In this document: positions 1 through 8,374 of the stretch, in pieces
Numbering within the stretch: position 1 is the first letter of the stretch
Layout of the letters: each line of letters starts with the position of its first letter
NCBI GenBank assembly: GCA_031418715.1
Contig: JANOJL010000067.1
Location: 134,648-198,647, forward strand
From: JANMDU01 sp031418715
GTDB taxonomy: Bacteria > Pseudomonadota > Gammaproteobacteria > Burkholderiales > Burkholderiaceae_C
DNA: 64,000 nucleotides
Direction: 5' to 3'
Program-made: the position numbers and the translations under genes
Notes under the pieces: model-generated
Seen by the model: only the letters and a program-made list of their open reading frames with translations
The model's database searches: none
What the model was told of the DNA's origin: nothing

Positions 1-47
1 GGTTGATCGAAGAAAGCGGCGAGGTGAAGAATGTTCAGCTTTCTTAA
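1..47 (+). CDS. soxC: Sulfite dehydrogenase molybdopterin subunit SoxC, C-terminal end only
   Basis: An open frame runs in from the left edge and stops at TAA 45-47, giving a 14-residue tail that ends GEVKNVQLS. It overlaps the start of soxD by 17 nt. SoxC is the molybdopterin partner of SoxD and normally lies directly upstream of it. The identification rests on position and the short tail only, so it is tentative. Confidence 0.5.
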   Translation, partial: LIEESGEVKNVQLS

Positions 48-1209
48 AGTCTTGGCGCGCTACCTAGCAATATGCGCCGTAGCAACTTCAGCCACAGCAC
101 AAACCAACTTCCAAGGCATCGGAAGAGCCGCCACCCCAGCCGAAGTCAAAGCATGGGACATTGACGTTCGCCCCGATTTCAAAGGCCTGCCTGCTGGCAA
201 GGGCTCGGTCATTCAAGGCGAGAAGATTTGGGAGGCTCAGTGCGCGGGCTGCCACGGCAGTTTTGGTGAAAGCAATGAGGTGTTCACGCCGATTGCGGGC
301 AACACCACCGCCAAAGACATTGAAACGGGCCGCGTCGCAGCTCTTCTACCCGGTGCGAACACCCCCCAGCGCACCACGCTGATGAAGCTTTCGAGCCTTT
401 CCAGCCTGTGGGATTATGTGAACCGCGCCATGCCGTGGACAGCGCCCAAATCGATGACTGCCGATGAGGTGTATGCAGTGACGGCCTACATGCTCAATTT
501 GGGCAACATCGTACCCAACGATTTCACTCTGAGCGATCAAAACATCCGCGAGGTGCAAAAGCGCCTGCCTAACCGCAATGGCAAAACGACTGTGCATGCA
601 ATGTGGCCGGGCAAAGAGCTGGGCGGCACCGCCAAGCCCGATGTGCAAGGCTCCGGCTGCATGAAAGATTGCAAGGCTGAGCCGCGAGTGGCCAGCTTCT
701 TGCCGGCGCATGCGCGTGATGCGCATGGTAATTTGGCCGAGCAGTCGCGCGAATTCGGCGCCTCGCGCGGAGCGGACACCACGCGCGCTGCAGCAGTATC
801 CAGCGCATCACCCACCCCTGCCGCAGGCCAAGCAAGTGTGGCTGCACAAGCCTCCGTTTCAAAGCCAAATCAAGCCCTCACAGGCAAAGAATCTCCGCTG
901 AGTGCTACGAATTCAGGAGCGCCGGCTGTTGCTTCTGCAGCTGCACTGAAAGCTTCTGATGTGATGCCTACGTTGCAAAAATACGCCTGCATTGCCTGCC
1001 ATGGCATGGACAACAAGCTGGTGGGCCCCAGCTTCAAGGAGATCGTGGCCAAGCAAGGCAAGCGCCCCGATGCGCAAGCCTATCTCGCTGGGAAAATCAA
1101 GAATGGCGGGCAGGGTGTGTATGGGCAAATTCCCATGCCTGCGCAATCGCTCAGCGAGGCTGAGGCTGCCAAAGTGGCGCAATGGCTGGTGCAGGGCGGG
1201 CAGAAGTGA
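31..1209 (+). CDS. soxD: SoxD, dihaem cytochrome c subunit of sulfane dehydrogenase SoxCD
   Basis: SoxD accepts electrons from the molybdenum subunit SoxC, which oxidises the sulfane sulfur carried on SoxY in the periplasm. The 392-residue protein begins with a signal peptide (about residues 1-23, ending ATAQ). It has two haem motifs, CAGCH at residue 71 and CIACH at residue 320, in two cytochrome c domains. These are joined by an Ala/Ser/Pro-rich linker at about 245-305. The length matches family members. A GAGGTGA ribosome site precedes the ATG. It leads the Sox run soxD-Y-Z-A-X-B; the 150-bp gap before soxY may hold a separate start of transcription. Confidence 0.9.
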   Translation: MFSFLKVLARYLAICAVATSATAQTNFQGIGRAATPAEVKAWDIDVRPDFKGLPAGKGSVIQGEKIWEAQCAGCHGSFGESNEVFTPIAGNTTAKDIETGRVAALLPGANTPQRTTLMKLSSLSSLWDYVNRAMPWTAPKSMTADEVYAVTAYMLNLGNIVPNDFTLSDQNIREVQKRLPNRNGKTTVHAMWPGKELGGTAKPDVQGSGCMKDCKAEPRVASFLPAHARDAHGNLAEQSREFGASRGADTTRAAAVSSASPTPAAGQASVAAQASVSKPNQALTGKESPLSATNSGAPAVASAAALKASDVMPTLQKYACIACHGMDNKLVGPSFKEIVAKQGKRPDAQAYLAGKIKNGGQGVYGQIPMPAQSLSEAEAAKVAQWLVQGGQK

Positions 1210-1360
1210 AGCCTCAAAATAAGCTTATTGCGAACGAATTGAAACCTACCAGCTGCCAATGTCCTCTAAATGAATTGGTCATGCGTTGCTGAACTAGGGA
1301 TGATTCGGATGCAAAGCACGCACAGAGCATCTACAATTTTCTGATCCATAGGAGTGTTTT

Positions 1361-1825
1361 ATGAAACGTCGTGATTTAAACCAAAAGGGCGCTGCGGTGA
1401 TCGCCTTGGCTGCTGGCGCAGGCTGGCTGCCCGCTGTGAGCTTTGCGCAAGCTGCTGGCTGGAACAAAGCCGCCTTTGACACCAAGAGCTTGGCAGATGC
1501 TGTCAAAGCGATGGGCGGTACGAGCGCTGCAACGCTGAGCGCCGATGTGCAGCTCACTGCGCCCGAGATTGCGGAAAACGGCAACGTCGTGCGTATCGGC
1601 GTCGCTTCTACCAACCCTGCAGTCACCCAGATTGCTTTGCTGGTTGAGAAAAATCCCAATGCAGTGAGCGCCGTGTTTGACGTGATTGCTGGCACCGATG
1701 CAAGCTTTGCCACCAACATCAAGATGGGGCAATCGAGCAATGTGATCGCACTGGCCAAGGTGGGCGATAAATTCCTCTACGCTCAGAAGGAAGTGAAAGT
1801 AACGCTCGGCGGCTGCGGCGGCTAA
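1361..1825 (+). CDS. soxY: SoxY, covalent sulfur carrier subunit of SoxYZ
   Basis: SoxY carries the sulfur substrate through the Sox cycle on a C-terminal cysteine. The 154-residue protein ends in the diagnostic swinging arm GGCGG, with Cys152 as the attachment residue. The N-terminus (KRRDLNQ followed by an Ala/Gly-rich stretch ending SFAQA) looks like a twin-arginine signal, as expected because the folded SoxYZ pair is exported together. AGGAG lies just upstream of the ATG. soxZ follows after 16 bp, so the two subunits are surely co-translated. Confidence 0.95.
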   Translation: MKRRDLNQKGAAVIALAAGAGWLPAVSFAQAAGWNKAAFDTKSLADAVKAMGGTSAATLSADVQLTAPEIAENGNVVRIGVASTNPAVTQIALLVEKNPNAVSAVFDVIAGTDASFATNIKMGQSSNVIALAKVGDKFLYAQKEVKVTLGGCGG

Positions 1826-1841
1826 TTCAAGGAGAATTGAC

Positions 1842-2153
1842 ATGACAGATCCGATGAGAATCCGTGCCCAAGTTCAGGGCGACAAAACCACCGTACGCGT
1901 GCTCGTGAGCCACGAAATGGAAACCGGCCAACGCCGTGCCCCAGACGGCAAACTCGTGCCCGCTTGGTTCATCCAAACCATCAAAGCCGAATACGCTGGC
2001 AAACCCGTCTTCAGCGCCCAATGGGGGCCTGCAGTGTCCAAGAACCCCTTCACCCAGTTCACCTTCAAAGGCGGCAAAGCGGGCGACAAGGTCAAAGTCA
2101 CTTGGATTGACAACCAAGGCGCAACGCGGACCGACGAAGCCGCGATTGCTTGA
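1842..2153 (+). CDS. soxZ: SoxZ, partner subunit of the SoxYZ sulfur carrier
   Basis: SoxZ binds SoxY and contributes the surface recognised by the other Sox enzymes. At 103 residues with no signal peptide it matches the family; it is expected to leave the cell by riding with SoxY. The sequence shows the typical immunoglobulin-like pattern, with VSHEMETGQR near residue 26 and GPAVSKNPF near 64. A ribosome site AAGGAGAA precedes the ATG. It sits between soxY (16 bp) and soxA (49 bp). Confidence 0.93.
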   Translation: MTDPMRIRAQVQGDKTTVRVLVSHEMETGQRRAPDGKLVPAWFIQTIKAEYAGKPVFSAQWGPAVSKNPFTQFTFKGGKAGDKVKVTWIDNQGATRTDEAAIA

Positions 2154-2202
2154 TGGCATACAAGGGCAGCCTCGGCTGCTCTTTTTCATAGAGGAGACTA
2201 TT

Positions 2203-3027
2203 TTGAACAACAAAACACCTTTTGCCCTTTTAATACCTGCGCTCGCTGCTCTGGTTTTTGTATCGTCTACTGCCCAAGCGCAGCAGAAATCTGCGCAAGA
2301 TGCGATCAATGAGTACCGCCAATCCTTGCAAGATGGCAATCCTGCTGATTTGAATGCGGCGCGAGGCGAAGGCCTGTGGAATGCCAAGCGCGGTGGCAAA
2401 TCACTCGCGGAGAGTTGCGACATTGGTTTAGGCGTTGGTAAAGTCAAAGGTGCAGTAGCAGTGTTGCCCAAGTATTTTGACGATGTCAAAAAAGTCATGG
2501 ATATTGAAAGCCGCCTTGTGCATTGCATGGTTGCTTTCCAAGGCGCAAAACGTGAAGATTTTTCAGCGCGCACCGCTTTTAGTAGCGAAGGCCAGCGCGC
2601 CACGTTGATCGAAGACCTCGTGGCTTTTGTTTATGACGAAACGCGCGGAATGGACATCAGAGTACCGCAAGGCCATAAGACAGAAAAAGATGCTTTTGAG
2701 CGCGGCAAGCAAGCCTTTTATTTCAAAGGCGGCCCCTACGATTTTTCATGCGCTAGCTGCCACAGCGAAGATGGCAAACGTATCCGACTGCAAGATTTGC
2801 CGAACCTCACCAAGCCAGGCCCTGCGCAAGCGGCATTCAGCCAATGGCCAGCGTATCGCGTGAGCCAAGGCGCAGTGCGTACGATGCAATGGCGCATGTA
2901 CGACTGCTTTCGCCAGCAGCGCTTTCCCGAGATGCAATATCTCTCGCAAACCTCGGTCGATCTCATCACCTTCATGGGTGTGAATGCCAATGGCGGCAAG
3001 ATGGCCGCGCCTGCTATCAAGCGTTGA
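2203..3027 (+). CDS. soxA: SoxA, L-cysteine S-thiosulfotransferase catalytic cytochrome subunit
   Basis: With SoxX, SoxA couples thiosulfate to the SoxY cysteine. I start it at TTG 2203: GAGGAG at 2191-2196 gives ideal spacing and the next residues form a clean signal peptide ending STAQAQ. A longer frame continues upstream but would run back through soxZ. The 274-residue protein has a single haem motif CASCH (Cys183-His187). Cys72 and Cys108 stand where dihaem SoxA has its first haem, so this is the monohaem type, in which such cysteines form a disulfide. Cys235 in MYDCFRQQRFPE is the expected active-site haem ligand. Confidence 0.9.
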   Translation: MNNKTPFALLIPALAALVFVSSTAQAQQKSAQDAINEYRQSLQDGNPADLNAARGEGLWNAKRGGKSLAESCDIGLGVGKVKGAVAVLPKYFDDVKKVMDIESRLVHCMVAFQGAKREDFSARTAFSSEGQRATLIEDLVAFVYDETRGMDIRVPQGHKTEKDAFERGKQAFYFKGGPYDFSCASCHSEDGKRIRLQDLPNLTKPGPAQAAFSQWPAYRVSQGAVRTMQWRMYDCFRQQRFPEMQYLSQTSVDLITFMGVNANGGKMAAPAIKR

Positions 3028-3040
3028 AAGCGATATTTAT

Positions 3041-3703
3041 ATGAAAAACAAGTCACTAGCCGTTATATATCCTGCGTGGAATGCTATGATTTTAGTAGCA
3101 TCTACTTTGCTGCTCACCAGTTGCACCAGCCTGCCGAGCGCTGAAGAATCATTGGTCGCCATTAAAAGCAGTTTCAACGAGCGCGGCATCGCCAAGTTAG
3201 ATCGCTTGGATCAAACCGAAATTCAACGCATTTGCACCGAAGCCAATATGGCTGGCAAAGAAGTCGACAAAAAACTTGCTGAGAAATTGCAAACCGCGCA
3301 GTACGAAAAAATCCCCTACCCCACAGACGGCAAATTCGTCGGCGATTGGCGCGAAGGCGAGCGCATCGCGCAAAACGGCCGAGGCATGCAATTTACCGAT
3401 GCTGTTGGCGTGGCCAACGGTGCCAACTGCTACGCCTGCCACCAAATCAGCCCCGCAGAGATCAGCTACGGCAACCAAGGCCCATCGCTTTTGAAATACG
3501 GCGCGATCCGTCAGGTGAAAAACCCAGACAGTAAAGAATCAGAAGCGATCGTGAAATACACCTGGGCGCGCATCTGGAACACGCATTCCGTGAACCTGTG
3601 CAGCAACATGCCCCGCTTCGGCGATGCAGGCATCTTGACGACCGAGCAGATCAAGCACGTGATGGCACTGCTGCTCTCGCCGGATTCGCCGGTGAATAAG
3701 TAG
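3041..3703 (+). CDS. soxX: SoxX, cytochrome c subunit of SoxAX, lipoprotein-like
   Basis: SoxX receives the electrons released when SoxA joins thiosulfate to SoxY. The 220-residue product has one haem motif CYACH (Cys130-His134) and a likely distal Met in SNMPRFG near residue 195. The N-terminus ends in a lipobox-like LTSC (Cys28), so the protein may be membrane-anchored. The signal peptide itself is encoded by a copy of the local dispersed repeat (3055-3101). The start is ATG 3041, 13 bp after soxA; no strong ribosome site is visible and a start farther upstream inside soxA cannot be excluded. Confidence 0.88.
   Translation: MKNKSLAVIYPAWNAMILVASTLLLTSCTSLPSAEESLVAIKSSFNERGIAKLDRLDQTEIQRICTEANMAGKEVDKKLAEKLQTAQYEKIPYPTDGKFVGDWREGERIAQNGRGMQFTDAVGVANGANCYACHQISPAEISYGNQGPSLLKYGAIRQVKNPDSKESEAIVKYTWARIWNTHSVNLCSNMPRFGDAGILTTEQIKHVMALLLSPDSPVNK
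3055..3101 (+). repeat. Dispersed 42-bp repeat, copy inside the soxX signal peptide
   Basis: It matches the window consensus (GCCGTTAT...TGC...GCTAT...GTAGCA) at about 32 of 42 core positions without gaps. It is read in frame as AVIYPAWNAMILVA, forming the hydrophobic core of the SoxX signal peptide. Confidence 0.7.
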
Positions 3704-3717
3704 TTTTTTGAAGGCTC

Positions 3718-3842
3718 TAGGTAACGCGAAAAAGAAAATGTAGCTTTGCTCCTCTGATGAAGGCTACAGTCAGTAAGCCGTGATTTCGATTCAGTATCTT
3801 TTAGCGGTTTTTGCGTACTTTTAGTGTTTTTCGCGTTACCTA
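3718..3842. repeat. Long inverted repeat between soxX and soxB
   Basis: A perfect 16-bp inverted pair, TAGGTAACGCGAAAAA (3718-3733) and its complement (3827-3842), encloses about 93 bp. The right arm is preceded by GCGTACTTTTAG and GCGGTTTTT, giving the T-rich rhythm seen in other intergenic hairpins here. The soxX stop lies just before it and the soxB start just after. Confidence 0.8.
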
Positions 3843-3864
3843 CTTTTGTCGCATCCAAGGCTCT

Positions 3865-5589
3865 ATGAACCTCACCCGCCGCGAATTTTCTTCCGTTCTC
3901 ACTGCTGCTGCCGTCGCAGGCTTTCCCTTGGCACGTGAGGCGAATGCGCAAGAAGTGCAGCGTCTGTATGACGTACCAAAAACCGGCAATGTGCACCTTC
4001 TGCACATGACCGATTGCCATGCTCAGCTGCTGCCGATTTACTTTCGTGAGCCGGATGCGAATATTGGTATTGGCAATATGTGGGGCAAAGTGCCGCATCT
4101 CGTGGGCGAGCATTTGCTCAAATATGCGGGCTTGAAGGCGGGCAGCCCCGAGGCGCATGCGCATACGTATTTGGATTTTGAGCGGGCTTCTAGGCAATAC
4201 GGCAAAGTGGGTGGGTTTGCGCATTTAGCGACGCTCGTGAAGCGCCTGAAAGCCTCGCGGCCAGGTTGCTTGCTGCTCGATGGTGGCGATACTTGGCAAG
4301 GCAGTGCGACTTCGCTGTGGACGAATGCGCAAGACATGGTCGATGCGAGCAAATTGCTCGGCGTGGACGTGATGACGGCGCATTGGGAATTCACGTATGG
4401 CGAAGAGCGCGTCAAGCAAATCATTGAGGGTGACTTCAAAGGCAAGATTGATTTCGTTGCGCAAAACGTAAAGACGAAAGATTTTGAAGACCCAGTTTTC
4501 AAGCCCTTCGTGATCAAAGAAATGAATGGCGCAAAAGTCGCCATCATCGGCCAAGCCTTTCCCTACACGCCGATTGCCAATCCCAGCTGGCTGGTGCCCA
4601 GTTGGACGTTTGGTATCCAAGAGGCTGAGCTGCAAAAGCAGGTCAATGAAGCGAAGGCGCAAGGCGCGCAAGCGGTTGTCTTGCTGAGCCACAACGGCAT
4701 GGATGTCGATTTGAAACTTGCTGGCCGCGTGACGGGGATTGACGCGATTCTGGGTGGGCACACGCACGATGGCGTGCCTAAACCTACGATGATCACGCGC
4801 ACCGATGGGCAAACGCTGGTGACCAACGCCGGCAGCAACGGCAAATTCCTAGGCGTGTTGGACATTGACGTGCAGCAAGGCAAAGTCAAAGCAGTGAACT
4901 ATCGCTTGCTGCCGATCTTTGCCAACATGCTGCCTGCGGATCGTGAAATGCAAGCTTACATCGACAAAGTGCGAGCGCCTTTCAAAGCAAAATTAGAAGA
5001 ACCACTGGCCGTGACGGAAGGACTGCTGTACCGCCGTGGTAATTTCAATGGCACGTTTGACCAGCTCATCATGGATTCGCTGATGCAGGTGCGCGGCGCT
5101 GAAATCGCGTTTTCACCCGGTTTCCGGTGGGGCACATCGCTGCTCAGTGGCCAAACCATCACTCGCGAACATCTGATGGATCAAACTGCCATCACCTATC
5201 CTTGGACGACGCTGTCTGACATTCGTGGCGACATGATCAAAACCATCCTAGAAGATGTCTGCGACAACCTCTTCAATCCCGATCCCTACTACCAACAAGG
5301 CGGCGACATGGTGCGCGTGGGTGGCATGAGCTACACCTGCAACCCGACTGCAAAAGCAGGCGACAGGATTTCAGACATGCGCCTCAAAGGCCAACTGATT
5401 GATCCCAACAAAACCTACAAGGTCGCAGGTTGGGCGCCCGTGCAAGAGGCCAGTAAAAACGCGGGGCCACCCATCTGGGATGTGGTGGAAACTTACCTCA
5501 AGAGCCAAAAAGTGCTCAAACCCGTCATGCTCAACAATCCAAAACTCCTCGGATTAGACGGCAACCCTGGCATCGTGTCATTGCGCTAG
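3865..5589 (+). CDS. soxB: SoxB, thiosulfohydrolase
   Basis: SoxB hydrolyses the S-bound sulfonate of SoxY to release sulfate in the periplasm. The 574-residue protein starts with a twin-arginine signal (TRREFSSVL, ending EANAQ). It then shows the metallophosphoesterase ligands of the 5'-nucleotidase superfamily: MTDCHAQL, GGDTWQGSAT, HWEFTYG and the pair SHNGMD...GGHTHDG. It ends with the 5'-nucleotidase C-terminal domain (GQTITREHLMDQ). HWEFTYG in place of GNHE is typical of SoxB. I use ATG 3865 because the extra upstream frame lies in the inverted repeat and would bury the signal peptide. Confidence 0.95.
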   Translation: MNLTRREFSSVLTAAAVAGFPLAREANAQEVQRLYDVPKTGNVHLLHMTDCHAQLLPIYFREPDANIGIGNMWGKVPHLVGEHLLKYAGLKAGSPEAHAHTYLDFERASRQYGKVGGFAHLATLVKRLKASRPGCLLLDGGDTWQGSATSLWTNAQDMVDASKLLGVDVMTAHWEFTYGEERVKQIIEGDFKGKIDFVAQNVKTKDFEDPVFKPFVIKEMNGAKVAIIGQAFPYTPIANPSWLVPSWTFGIQEAELQKQVNEAKAQGAQAVVLLSHNGMDVDLKLAGRVTGIDAILGGHTHDGVPKPTMITRTDGQTLVTNAGSNGKFLGVLDIDVQQGKVKAVNYRLLPIFANMLPADREMQAYIDKVRAPFKAKLEEPLAVTEGLLYRRGNFNGTFDQLIMDSLMQVRGAEIAFSPGFRWGTSLLSGQTITREHLMDQTAITYPWTTLSDIRGDMIKTILEDVCDNLFNPDPYYQQGGDMVRVGGMSYTCNPTAKAGDRISDMRLKGQLIDPNKTYKVAGWAPVQEASKNAGPPIWDVVETYLKSQKVLKPVMLNNPKLLGLDGNPGIVSLR

Positions 5590-5679
5590 TTGGAGCAAAG
5601 CCTGCCCGTCATGCGCCCACCCGTAGCCCAACTGCGGCTACCCAAACCGCCACAGCCCAGAGATTGTTGAACTCAAAGC

Positions 5680-5685
5680 TACAAT
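5680..5685 (+). promoter_or_regulatory. Possible -10 box of ppiD
   Basis: TACAAT lies 52 bp before the ppiD start. No -35 hexamer at ideal spacing is convincing (TTGTTG is only 10 bp upstream), so this is weak. The soxB-ppiD gap also holds a small hairpin, GTAGCC/GGCTAC, near 5623. Confidence 0.3.
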
Positions 5686-5736
5686 AGTCGATTCACCTTT
5701 TTTGCAATTTTTCCCTGATTTTCGAGCCCTGAGCCC

Positions 5737-7668
5737 ATGTTTGATTTCGTTCGCAAGCACACCAAGATCATGCAGCTGCTGCTGTTTATCTTGATTTTTC
5801 CAGCCTTTGCACTGGTCGGTATTGATGGCTACAGCCGTTTCAACGAGTCTGGCGAGTCTGTTGCCTCGGTGGACGGTAAAAACATTCGCCAGCCGGAGTG
5901 GGATGCCGCCCACAAAGCCGAAGTGGAGCGCCTGCGCCAAAGCATGCCCAACCTCGATCCCAAGCTGCTGGATTCGCCGGAAGCCAAATACGCCACCTTA
6001 GAGCGCCTCGTGCGTGAGCGCGTGATGATGGCGGCTGCGGAGAAGCTGCATTTGTCCACCAGCGACCAGCGCTTGGCGCGTGATCTGGCAGAAAACCCCA
6101 GCATTGCAGCACTGCGCAAGCCTGATGGCGGGCTTGATATTGAGCGTTACAAGTTGCTCGTAGGCGCGCAAGGCCTTACACCCGAGGGTTTTGAAAACCG
6201 TGTGCGGCAAGATTTGTCGATGCGCCAAGTGCTCGCAGGCGTTAATGCAACGGGTCTGAGCTCTGGCGCGCTGGTTGACCAAACGCTAGGCGCGTATTTT
6301 GAGCGACGTGAAGTGCAGGTCAAAGCTTTCAGTACAGCAGAATTCGCAGCCAAAGCAACGCCAAGCGAAGAACAACTCGATCAGTTTTACAAAGCCAATC
6401 CTCAACTGTTCCAAGCACCAGAGTCGGCAAGCATTGAATATCTTGTGCTCGATCTGGAGGCCGCCAAAAAAGGCATTGTGCTCAAAGCCGAAGACGTGAA
6501 AACCTATTTCGATCAAAACGCTGCCCGCCTCTCTGGTCAAGAAGAGCGCCGTGCCAGCCACATTTTGATCAATGCCCCCAAAAATGCGTCGGCCAGTGAG
6601 CGGACAAGCGCCAAAGCCAAGGCTGATACCTTGCTGGTTGATCTGAAAAAATCACCCGATAGCTTTGCCGATGTGGCTAAGAAAAATTCTCAAGACCCTG
6701 GCTCTGCAGCCAATGGCGGCGATTTAGACTTCTTTGCTCGCGGTGCCATGGTCAAACCTTTTGAAGATGCCGCTTTCGCTATGCAAAAAGGCGATATCAG
6801 CCCTGTCGTGGAAAGCGATTTTGGCTTCCACATCATTCGCCTGACTGACATCAAAGCGCCGAAGCAAAAAACCTTCGAAGAGATGAAGCCTGAGATCGAA
6901 GCTGAATTGCTTAAGCAGCAAGCGCAGAAGAAATTTGCCGAACTGGCCGAGGGCTTCACCAACGCTGTCTATGAGCAAGCCGAAAGCTTGAAGCCTGCTG
7001 CCGATCGCCTTGGCCTACAGGTCAAAACCATGGCTAACGTCCAGCGCACGCCCGGCCCCGGCGTGACGGGCCCACTGGCCAATGTGCGCTTCTTGAATGC
7101 GCTATTTTCTGCTGATTCAGTGGAGAAAAAACGCAACACCGAAGCGGTAGAAACTGCGACGAGTCAAATGATTTCTGGCCGCATCATGCAATACACCGCT
7201 GCACGTACCATGCCGCTGGTCGATGTGAAAGATCGCGTCCGCGAGCGCGTGTTGGCGCAGCAAGGCGCTGAATTGGCCAAAAAAGAAGGTTTGGCGAAAC
7301 TCATCGCTTGGCAGGCCAATCCAGCAAGTGCCACGCTACCAGACGCCATCACCGTCTCGCGCGAGCAAGCGCAGCGACTGCCAGCTCCCGTGATCGAGGC
7401 CGCATTGCGCGCCGATGGCACCAAGCTGCCAGCGATGGTCGGTGTGGATCTAGGCGCACAGGGTTATGCCGTGCTGCGCGTGAACAAGGTGATGGAGCGA
7501 GACATCAAAGGCGCCAACATCGCCCAAGACCGCCAGCAAGTGACCACTTGGTGGACGAATGCCGAAGCTCTGGCTTACTATGAAGCGCTGAAAGCACGCT
7601 TCAAAGTGGAGTTCAAAGTCGCCAAGCCGGTAGCGAAAAAAGACGAACCCGTTGCAGCTGTGCAGTAA
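5737..7668 (+). CDS. ppiD: PpiD-type periplasmic folding chaperone, membrane-anchored peptidyl-prolyl isomerase
   Basis: PpiD is anchored at the inner membrane next to the Sec translocon and helps newly exported proteins fold. The 643-residue protein has a cytosolic start, one membrane helix at about residues 13-35 and a SurA-like N-terminal helical region. The parvulin domain (about 265-370) shows ASHILI, the stretch DLDFFARG.MV.PFEDAAF, and FGFHIIRL. Length and architecture match PpiD rather than soluble SurA. It is followed by tRNA-His and seems to be a single-gene unit. Confidence 0.92.
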   Translation: MFDFVRKHTKIMQLLLFILIFPAFALVGIDGYSRFNESGESVASVDGKNIRQPEWDAAHKAEVERLRQSMPNLDPKLLDSPEAKYATLERLVRERVMMAAAEKLHLSTSDQRLARDLAENPSIAALRKPDGGLDIERYKLLVGAQGLTPEGFENRVRQDLSMRQVLAGVNATGLSSGALVDQTLGAYFERREVQVKAFSTAEFAAKATPSEEQLDQFYKANPQLFQAPESASIEYLVLDLEAAKKGIVLKAEDVKTYFDQNAARLSGQEERRASHILINAPKNASASERTSAKAKADTLLVDLKKSPDSFADVAKKNSQDPGSAANGGDLDFFARGAMVKPFEDAAFAMQKGDISPVVESDFGFHIIRLTDIKAPKQKTFEEMKPEIEAELLKQQAQKKFAELAEGFTNAVYEQAESLKPAADRLGLQVKTMANVQRTPGPGVTGPLANVRFLNALFSADSVEKKRNTEAVETATSQMISGRIMQYTAARTMPLVDVKDRVRERVLAQQGAELAKKEGLAKLIAWQANPASATLPDAITVSREQAQRLPAPVIEAALRADGTKLPAMVGVDLGAQGYAVLRVNKVMERDIKGANIAQDRQQVTTWWTNAEALAYYEALKARFKVEFKVAKPVAKKDEPVAAVQ

Positions 7669-7713
7669 GCTGCGCGGCCTATTGCCGTGCGGCGCTTGAG
7701 GGCGACCTGCGGT

Positions 7714-7719
7714 TATAAT
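7714..7719 (+). promoter_or_regulatory. -10 box of tRNA-His
   Basis: A consensus TATAAT lies 11 bp before the mature 5' end of tRNA-His. A TTGAGG is present at 7696 but its spacing (12 bp) is short, so the -35 element is uncertain. Confidence 0.55.
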
Positions 7720-7729
7720 TAACGGTTGC

Positions 7730-7806
7730 GGTGGCTGTAGCTCAGCTGGTAGAGTCCAGGATTGTGATTCCTGTTGTCGTGGGTTCGAGCCCCATCAGCC
7801 ACCCCA
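7730..7806 (+). tRNA. tRNA-His (anticodon GTG)
   Basis: The acceptor stem GTGGCTG pairs with CAGCCAC. The extra 5' G typical of tRNA-His (7730) faces discriminator C73, and CCA is encoded. The anticodon GTG lies in the loop ATTGTGATT, and the T arm reads GGGTTCGAGCCCC. The gene is complete because the integrated element carries the matching 3' half; a second 50-bp copy of that half lies at 17304-17353. Confidence 0.97.
7757..7806 (+). repeat. attL, left attachment repeat in the tRNA-His 3' half
   Basis: These 50 bp, from the 5' side of the anticodon stem to the CCA end, recur exactly at 17304-17353. Sequences flanking the two copies differ on both sides, as expected for direct repeats made by site-specific integration. 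Confidence 0.93.
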
Positions 7807-7819
7807 ATAGATATAAAGA

Positions 7820-7852
7820 AAGCCTGCTATTCAAAAGATAGCGGGCTTTTTT
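7820..7852 (+). terminator. Intrinsic terminator after tRNA-His
   Basis: The stem AAGCCTGCTAT / ATAGCGGGCTT, with a 7-nt loop, is followed by a T run. It lies inside the element, 14 bp after the tRNA, and replaces the original terminator now found beyond attR at 17362. Confidence 0.85.
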
Positions 7853-8005
7853 CTTGCCCCCTGATGTAAGTTCAGATGTAAGACGATTTTGAGGATTTGA
7901 GCACCTCGGACAAAAGAAAACCCGCACGCGACGGATAGTCGTTTCCGTGAATTTGACTTTCAAAGGCGCAGCGTTCATCATCGAACCACAACATAGGGGT
8001 TCAGA

Positions 8006-8293
8006 ATGAAATTTATTGCTAGTGCAGCTTTGGGCGCAGTCGTGCTAACTTTTGCAACGTCTGTCGCTGCGCAATGTCGGCAAGCATGGGTCTGCAACGA
8101 TTTCGGTCAAAACTGTAAAGTCCGGCAAATTTGCGGCAGTAGCCTAGATTTGCCTGGCATAAATCTACCCCCATTGCAACCATTGCCAAGTATGGAGCTT
8201 AAGCCGCTCCCTTCACTGCAACTGCCTCCGTTAGGTACGACCCAATGCGAATATCGGCAAGTCAATGGCCGATGGATGAATGTTTGCAGGTAA
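8006..8293 (+). CDS. Small exported cysteine-containing protein, unknown function
   Basis: The 95-residue product has a clear signal peptide (residues 1-22, ending VAAQ). A mature part follows with cysteine pairs (CRQAWVCNDFGQNCKVRQIC) and a Pro/Leu repeat segment (LPPLQPLPS...LKPLPSLQLPPL), ending CEYRQVNGRWMNVCR. AGGGG precedes the ATG. It is the only plus-strand gene in the element and lies beside attL. I do not recognise the family; the paired cysteines suggest a disulfide-stabilised periplasmic or secreted peptide. Confidence 0.7.
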   Translation: MKFIASAALGAVVLTFATSVAAQCRQAWVCNDFGQNCKVRQICGSSLDLPGINLPPLQPLPSMELKPLPSLQLPPLGTTQCEYRQVNGRWMNVCR

Positions 8294-8374
8294 TGAGCGT
8301 TTACCTCAGTGAGCAGTCAAAGTTACCGCACTGATATTCTCGCAATGGGTTTTACCCTTGTGTATCGCTATCAC

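Noticed and set aside
7742..7981. 79-codon minus-strand frame over tRNA-His
   Set aside because: The C-terminal part is the well-known false translation of a tRNA gene; the rest has no ribosome site.
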